From contig NZ_QJQX01000070.1 in the NCBI RefSeq assembly GCF_013393185.1, positions 62,001-126,000 on the forward strand: a stretch of DNA of 64,000 nucleotides. Direction: 5' to 3'. The notes beneath the pieces are model-generated. The model saw only the letters and a list, made by a program, of their open reading frames with translations, was not told the DNA's origin and did not search any database. The stretch is from Sphingobium lactosutens. Its GTDB lineage: Bacteria > Pseudomonadota > Alphaproteobacteria > Sphingomonadales > Sphingomonadaceae. Of the stretch, positions 61,648 through 64,000 are shown one piece after another; position 1 is the stretch's first letter, and each line of letters begins with the position of its first letter. The position numbers were made by a program, and so were the translations under genes.

Positions 61648-62028
61648 ATGACCGCCCGCCGCACCAAATTCTATCTCGACAAGCAGAATGGCAAATGGAT
61701 GGGCGTATGCGCCGGCATTGCCGACTATAGCGGGATCGATGTCATATGGGTCCGGGTCGGCGCGGTGCTCATCACCCTGATGGGCGCCTTCCCCTGGACG
61801 CTGATCGCCTATTTCGTCGTCGCCTATTTCGCCGAGAACAAGCCGCAGGGCCTCTATGCGGACCGCGATGACGAGAAATTCTGGCAGGGCGTGCGCAGCA
61901 ATCCGGGGCGCTCGACCCGCGACGTCCGGGCCAAGTTCCGCGACATCGATCGCCGCCTGGCCGACATCGAAATCTATTATACCAGCCGCAACACCCGCCT
62001 TGCCGACGAGATCGAACGCCTGCGCTGA
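61648..62028 (+). CDS. pspC: Phage shock protein C
   Basis: A 126-aa PspC-domain membrane protein. KFYLDKQNGKWMGVCAGIADYSGIDVIWVRVG (about 7-38) is the PspC signature, followed by a hydrophobic stretch (about 36-62) and a cytoplasmic or periplasmic tail with a leucine-zipper-like end, FRDIDRRLADIEIYY to DEIERLR. That end pattern recurs in the next three genes. GGAGGAA before ATG 61648 sets the start, 1 base after the pspB stop. Confidence 0.95.
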   Translation: MTARRTKFYLDKQNGKWMGVCAGIADYSGIDVIWVRVGAVLITLMGAFPWTLIAYFVVAYFAENKPQGLYADRDDEKFWQGVRSNPGRSTRDVRAKFRDIDRRLADIEIYYTSRNTRLADEIERLR

Positions 62029-62067
62029 CGGGTATTGCCGAAGGGGATAGCAAGGGAGCAGAGGATC

Positions 62068-62358
62068 ATGAATTTCGCCGGACCCAGCTTCATCGTCGCG
62101 ATCGTCGCCCTGTCGATGGGCGCCTGGGTGATCACCACCTGGATGCGCGCGAAATATGGCTATCCGCTGACGGACGACAACGGAAACACCGTTCATCGAT
62201 CCGATCCTGACGCCGGTCGAAAAATCGACCTTTTATCAAACGAAAACGAAATGCTGGTTGGCCGAATCAGCCGTCTTGAAGAACGCATTGCCGTGCTGGA
62301 GAGGATCGCCACCGATCCTGCCACACGCACCGCGCGCGAAATCGACGCACTGCGCTGA
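62068..62358 (+). CDS. Psp-associated single-span coiled-coil protein 1
   Basis: A 96-aa protein with one membrane helix (about 6-24), then W-x-x-T-T-W-M-R-A-K-Y-G-Y-P-L and a coiled-coil tail (about 60-96) containing RISRLEERIAVLERIATD and ending EIDALR. The overall layout equals PspB (N-terminal helix, cytoplasmic coiled coil), while the tail end equals that of PspC. GGGAGCAGAGG precedes ATG 62068. No characterised family recognised. It is likely a paralogue of the next gene and probably a partner of PspA, B or C. Confidence 0.82.
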   Translation: MNFAGPSFIVAIVALSMGAWVITTWMRAKYGYPLTDDNGNTVHRSDPDAGRKIDLLSNENEMLVGRISRLEERIAVLERIATDPATRTAREIDALR

Positions 62359-62381
62359 CCGACCGGGCAAGGGAGTAGATC

Positions 62382-62696
62382 ATGATGTTTCCATTCGAAG
62401 CCTTCGCGCCGGTCGCGGCAGGACTGGGCATGCTCGCCATCGCCGGCTGGATCTTCACCACCTGGCTGCGCATCAAGCATGGCTATCCGCTGGAGAACAG
62501 CTGGGGCAAGGCGGTCTATCCGCAGAAGAATGAGGAAATGGTAGAGCGCATCAAGCTGCTGAGCCAGGAAAATGCCCAGCTTCGTGCCGAGATCGGGTCG
62601 ATGAAGGACCGGCTCGCCGTGGTGGAGCGGATCGTCACCGACGAAAGCCACCAGCTCAATCGCGAGATCGAACGGCTGCGCAGCCCGGCCAACTGA
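62382..62696 (+). CDS. Psp-associated single-span coiled-coil protein 2
   Basis: A 104-aa protein built like the previous one. The membrane helix (about 10-28) ends in WIFTTWLRIKHGYPL, which closely parallels WVITTWMRAKYGYPL of protein 1, and the coiled coil (about 50-100) carries MKDRLAVVERIVTD and ends EIERLR. This indicates a tandem duplication followed by divergence of the middle part. Two ATGs in a row (62382, 62385) are possible starts. Confidence 0.82.
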   Translation: MMFPFEAFAPVAAGLGMLAIAGWIFTTWLRIKHGYPLENSWGKAVYPQKNEEMVERIKLLSQENAQLRAEIGSMKDRLAVVERIVTDESHQLNREIERLRSPAN

Positions 62697-62734
62697 GGTC
62701 TGGACGGCCGCGCGCCAAGAGGGAGGAAAGAGAC

Positions 62735-62986
62735 ATGAATCCGTTTGAAATGGTCGTCGCCATCGTCGCGATCACCGCCATCGCCAGCGTCGTCCGCGCC
62801 AAATATGGCGTCGTGCGTCGTCACAAGGGTGAGGACTTCATCCAGCGCGGCCCGGACCCCGAAGCGGAACGGCTGCGCGCCGAGGTCAAGGCGCTCAAGG
62901 ATCGTGTGGCCGTGCTGGAACGGCTGGCCACGGACGGCTCCAGCGCGCTGGAGCGGGAATTCGAAAAACTCCGGGACCGCGACTGA
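62735..62986 (+). CDS. Psp-associated single-span coiled-coil protein 3
   Basis: An 83-aa protein with a short hydrophobic helix (about 4-20), then RAKYGVVRRHKGED and a coiled coil (about 42-80) with LKDRVAVLERLATD and an EFEKLR end. The RAKYG motif and the tail align with proteins 1 and 2. GGGAGGAAAGAG precedes the ATG. It probably belongs to the same paralogous set, with the GYPL segment lost. Confidence 0.82.
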   Translation: MNPFEMVVAIVAITAIASVVRAKYGVVRRHKGEDFIQRGPDPEAERLRAEVKALKDRVAVLERLATDGSSALEREFEKLRDRD

Positions 62987-63015
62987 AAAGCGCGCGTCCG
63001 GACAGGGAGGCATTT

Positions 63016-63249
63016 ATGCAGGACCCCTATCTCTATATCACTCTCGCGGCGACCAGCCTCGCCGGTCTCGCCATCGTCGCGGTCGCGGCGCTGCGCGGCT
63101 GGAATGGCTGGCTCGAACTCAAGCGCGCCGAACTGGGCCGCCGTATCGAGGACAGCGCGCCGCCATCGGCCGTGGCGCGGATCGAGGTCGCCGACCTCAA
63201 GGAACGCATCCGCAAGCTGGAAGCCATCGCCGCGGGCGTGGATTTGTAG
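63016..63249 (+). CDS. Psp-associated single-span coiled-coil protein 4
   Basis: A 77-aa protein with a longer hydrophobic helix (about 6-28) followed by GWNGWLELKRAELGRRIEDS and a short coiled coil, ADLKERIRKLEAIAAG. It is the most divergent of the four: it keeps the L-K-E-R-I-x-x-L-E core but lacks the EI-E-LR end. GGGAGG precedes ATG 63016. It is the last gene of the psp run; no clear terminator is visible after it. Confidence 0.78.
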   Translation: MQDPYLYITLAATSLAGLAIVAVAALRGWNGWLELKRAELGRRIEDSAPPSAVARIEVADLKERIRKLEAIAAGVDL

Positions 63250-63527
63250 GAGGCAACCGGCAAGGCTGGTTTGGGTGGGTTGCGGACCGTCTGGTTTTAG
63301 TGAAACAAGCGGCAATATCTGACGCTGGGTGGTGAAAAATCACTTGGCAATATTCGCGCCACAGCCGACCGGTAGCGAACCGCCACTTGCAATCAATAGA
63401 CATCTCTCTGTTGCTACTGATTAGTAAGCTGCCGTTCCGCAATCGGCCAATACCGGCGCTGCTATCGCTTCGCTTTGCAGAAGGCCCAGCAGCTCGTAAA
63501 GGCAGGTCTTCAGGATTTCGAATTACA

Positions 63528-64000
63528 ATGAATTATCGCCATTCCTTTCATGCCGGCAATAGCGCCGACGTCGTGAAGCACAGCCTCCTCATCGCCTTGG
63601 TGCGGGCCTTGCAGCTCAAGCAGGGCGCGCTGACTCTGATCGACACCCATGCCGGCTGCGGCTTGTACGACCTTGGCGGCGACGCAGCGCAACGCACCGG
63701 CGAAGCCACGCAGGGCGTGCTGCGGGCCTCTGCCGACCCGAACCCCTTGCTGGACGACTACCGCGCCGCCGTGAAGGCGGTGAATGTGGGTGACGAACCG
63801 CAGCTTTACCCCGGCTCGCCGCAGATTCTGGCGCAGCTTTTGCGGCCGCAGGATTTCCTGATCCTCAACGAAAAGCACCCGGAAGACGCTTACACCCTGC
63901 GCGGCGTGATGCGGGACACCAGCGCGGCCGTGCATGAACGCGACGCCTACGAGCTGTGGCTGGCTCTGTTGCCGCCCCGCACCGCGCGCGGCGTGGTGGT
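63528..64000 (+). CDS. rlmJ: 23S rRNA (adenine(2030)-N6)-methyltransferase RlmJ, truncated by window end
   Basis: The first 157 codons of an RlmJ-type methyltransferase: MNYRHSFHAGNSADVVKHSLL is the family's N-terminus. IDTHAGCGLYDL is the SAM-binding region, and YPGSPQILAQLLRPQDFLILNEKHP is the RlmJ-specific insert and adenine-pocket region. The catalytic motif and C-terminus lie beyond base 64000. The 278-base region 63250-63527 before it is AT-richer than the rest of the window and holds no gene I can support. Confidence 0.93.
   Translation, partial: MNYRHSFHAGNSADVVKHSLLIALVRALQLKQGALTLIDTHAGCGLYDLGGDAAQRTGEATQGVLRASADPNPLLDDYRAAVKAVNVGDEPQLYPGSPQILAQLLRPQDFLILNEKHPEDAYTLRGVMRDTSAAVHERDAYELWLALLPPRTARGVV

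Overview
The window is about 64 kb of high-GC DNA from an alphaproteobacterium, most probably a sphingomonad (Sphingobium/Sphingomonas type). This is inferred from several signs: the alphaproteobacterial gene forms (long SerC, HisZ next to PurA, a GAAC-N7-GAAC LexA-type box), the dispersed palindromic repeats typical of sphingomonad genomes, and the overall gene content. I see no rRNA, CRISPR array, complete insertion sequence or prophage. There is one tRNA, tRNA-Ser(CGA).

Layout. 1-7.6 kb is a carbohydrate/uronate locus: the end of a TonB-dependent receptor, a TonB-like protein, altronate dehydratase (uxaA), a FadR-type GntR regulator and a large secreted GH2 glycosidase. 7.7-17 kb holds housekeeping genes: a low-molecular-weight phosphatase, a HerA-like ATPase, a cytochrome c lipoprotein, PEP carboxylase, an OPT transporter, an SGNH hydrolase, hspQ and the tRNA. 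17.3-19.9 kb is a translationally coupled DUF969-DUF979-DUF2891 operon. 19.9-23.9 kb is an envelope or polysaccharide cluster (CDP-glycerol glycerophosphotransferase-like protein, GT4, sulfotransferase) that ends in an orphan OmpR-type regulator. 24-33.9 kb carries amino-acid and purine genes (dapD, serC-serA, hisZ, purA). 34-47 kb has transporters (two DAACS symporters, a bestrophin-like channel, a SLC13/TrkA-C permease), pdxH, a DnaJ-type co-chaperone, and a BrkB-fabI-DUF4160-DUF2442-aroC string with overlapping stops and starts. 47-55 kb has a serine hydrolase, recQ, a DUF442 phosphatase-like protein, a Tat-exported DAAO-family oxidase and a hybrid CHASE3 histidine kinase. 55.4-59 kb is a DNA-repair operon (radical SAM protein, membrane protein, hemerythrin, UdgX) behind a candidate LexA box. 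59.2-63.3 kb is an enlarged phage-shock (psp) locus. The window ends inside rlmJ.

The most interesting system is the psp locus. PspF is divergent. A near-consensus sigma-54 promoter drives a 57-aa exported micropeptide, then pspA, pspB and pspC, and then four further short genes. Each of those four encodes one membrane segment plus a coiled-coil tail, and these tails resemble the ends of PspB and PspC. This looks like an expanded set of membrane-anchored partners in one envelope-stress operon.

A second layer is non-coding: a 50-bp nested palindrome present as two exact inverted copies 23 kb apart, a 38-bp motif found twice 38 kb apart, a 150-bp multi-hairpin array at 51.85-52.0 kb, and several families of 80-110 bp palindromic elements. 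Annotated starts were moved away from the longest open frame wherever a ribosome-binding site, family length or an embedded repeat argued for it.
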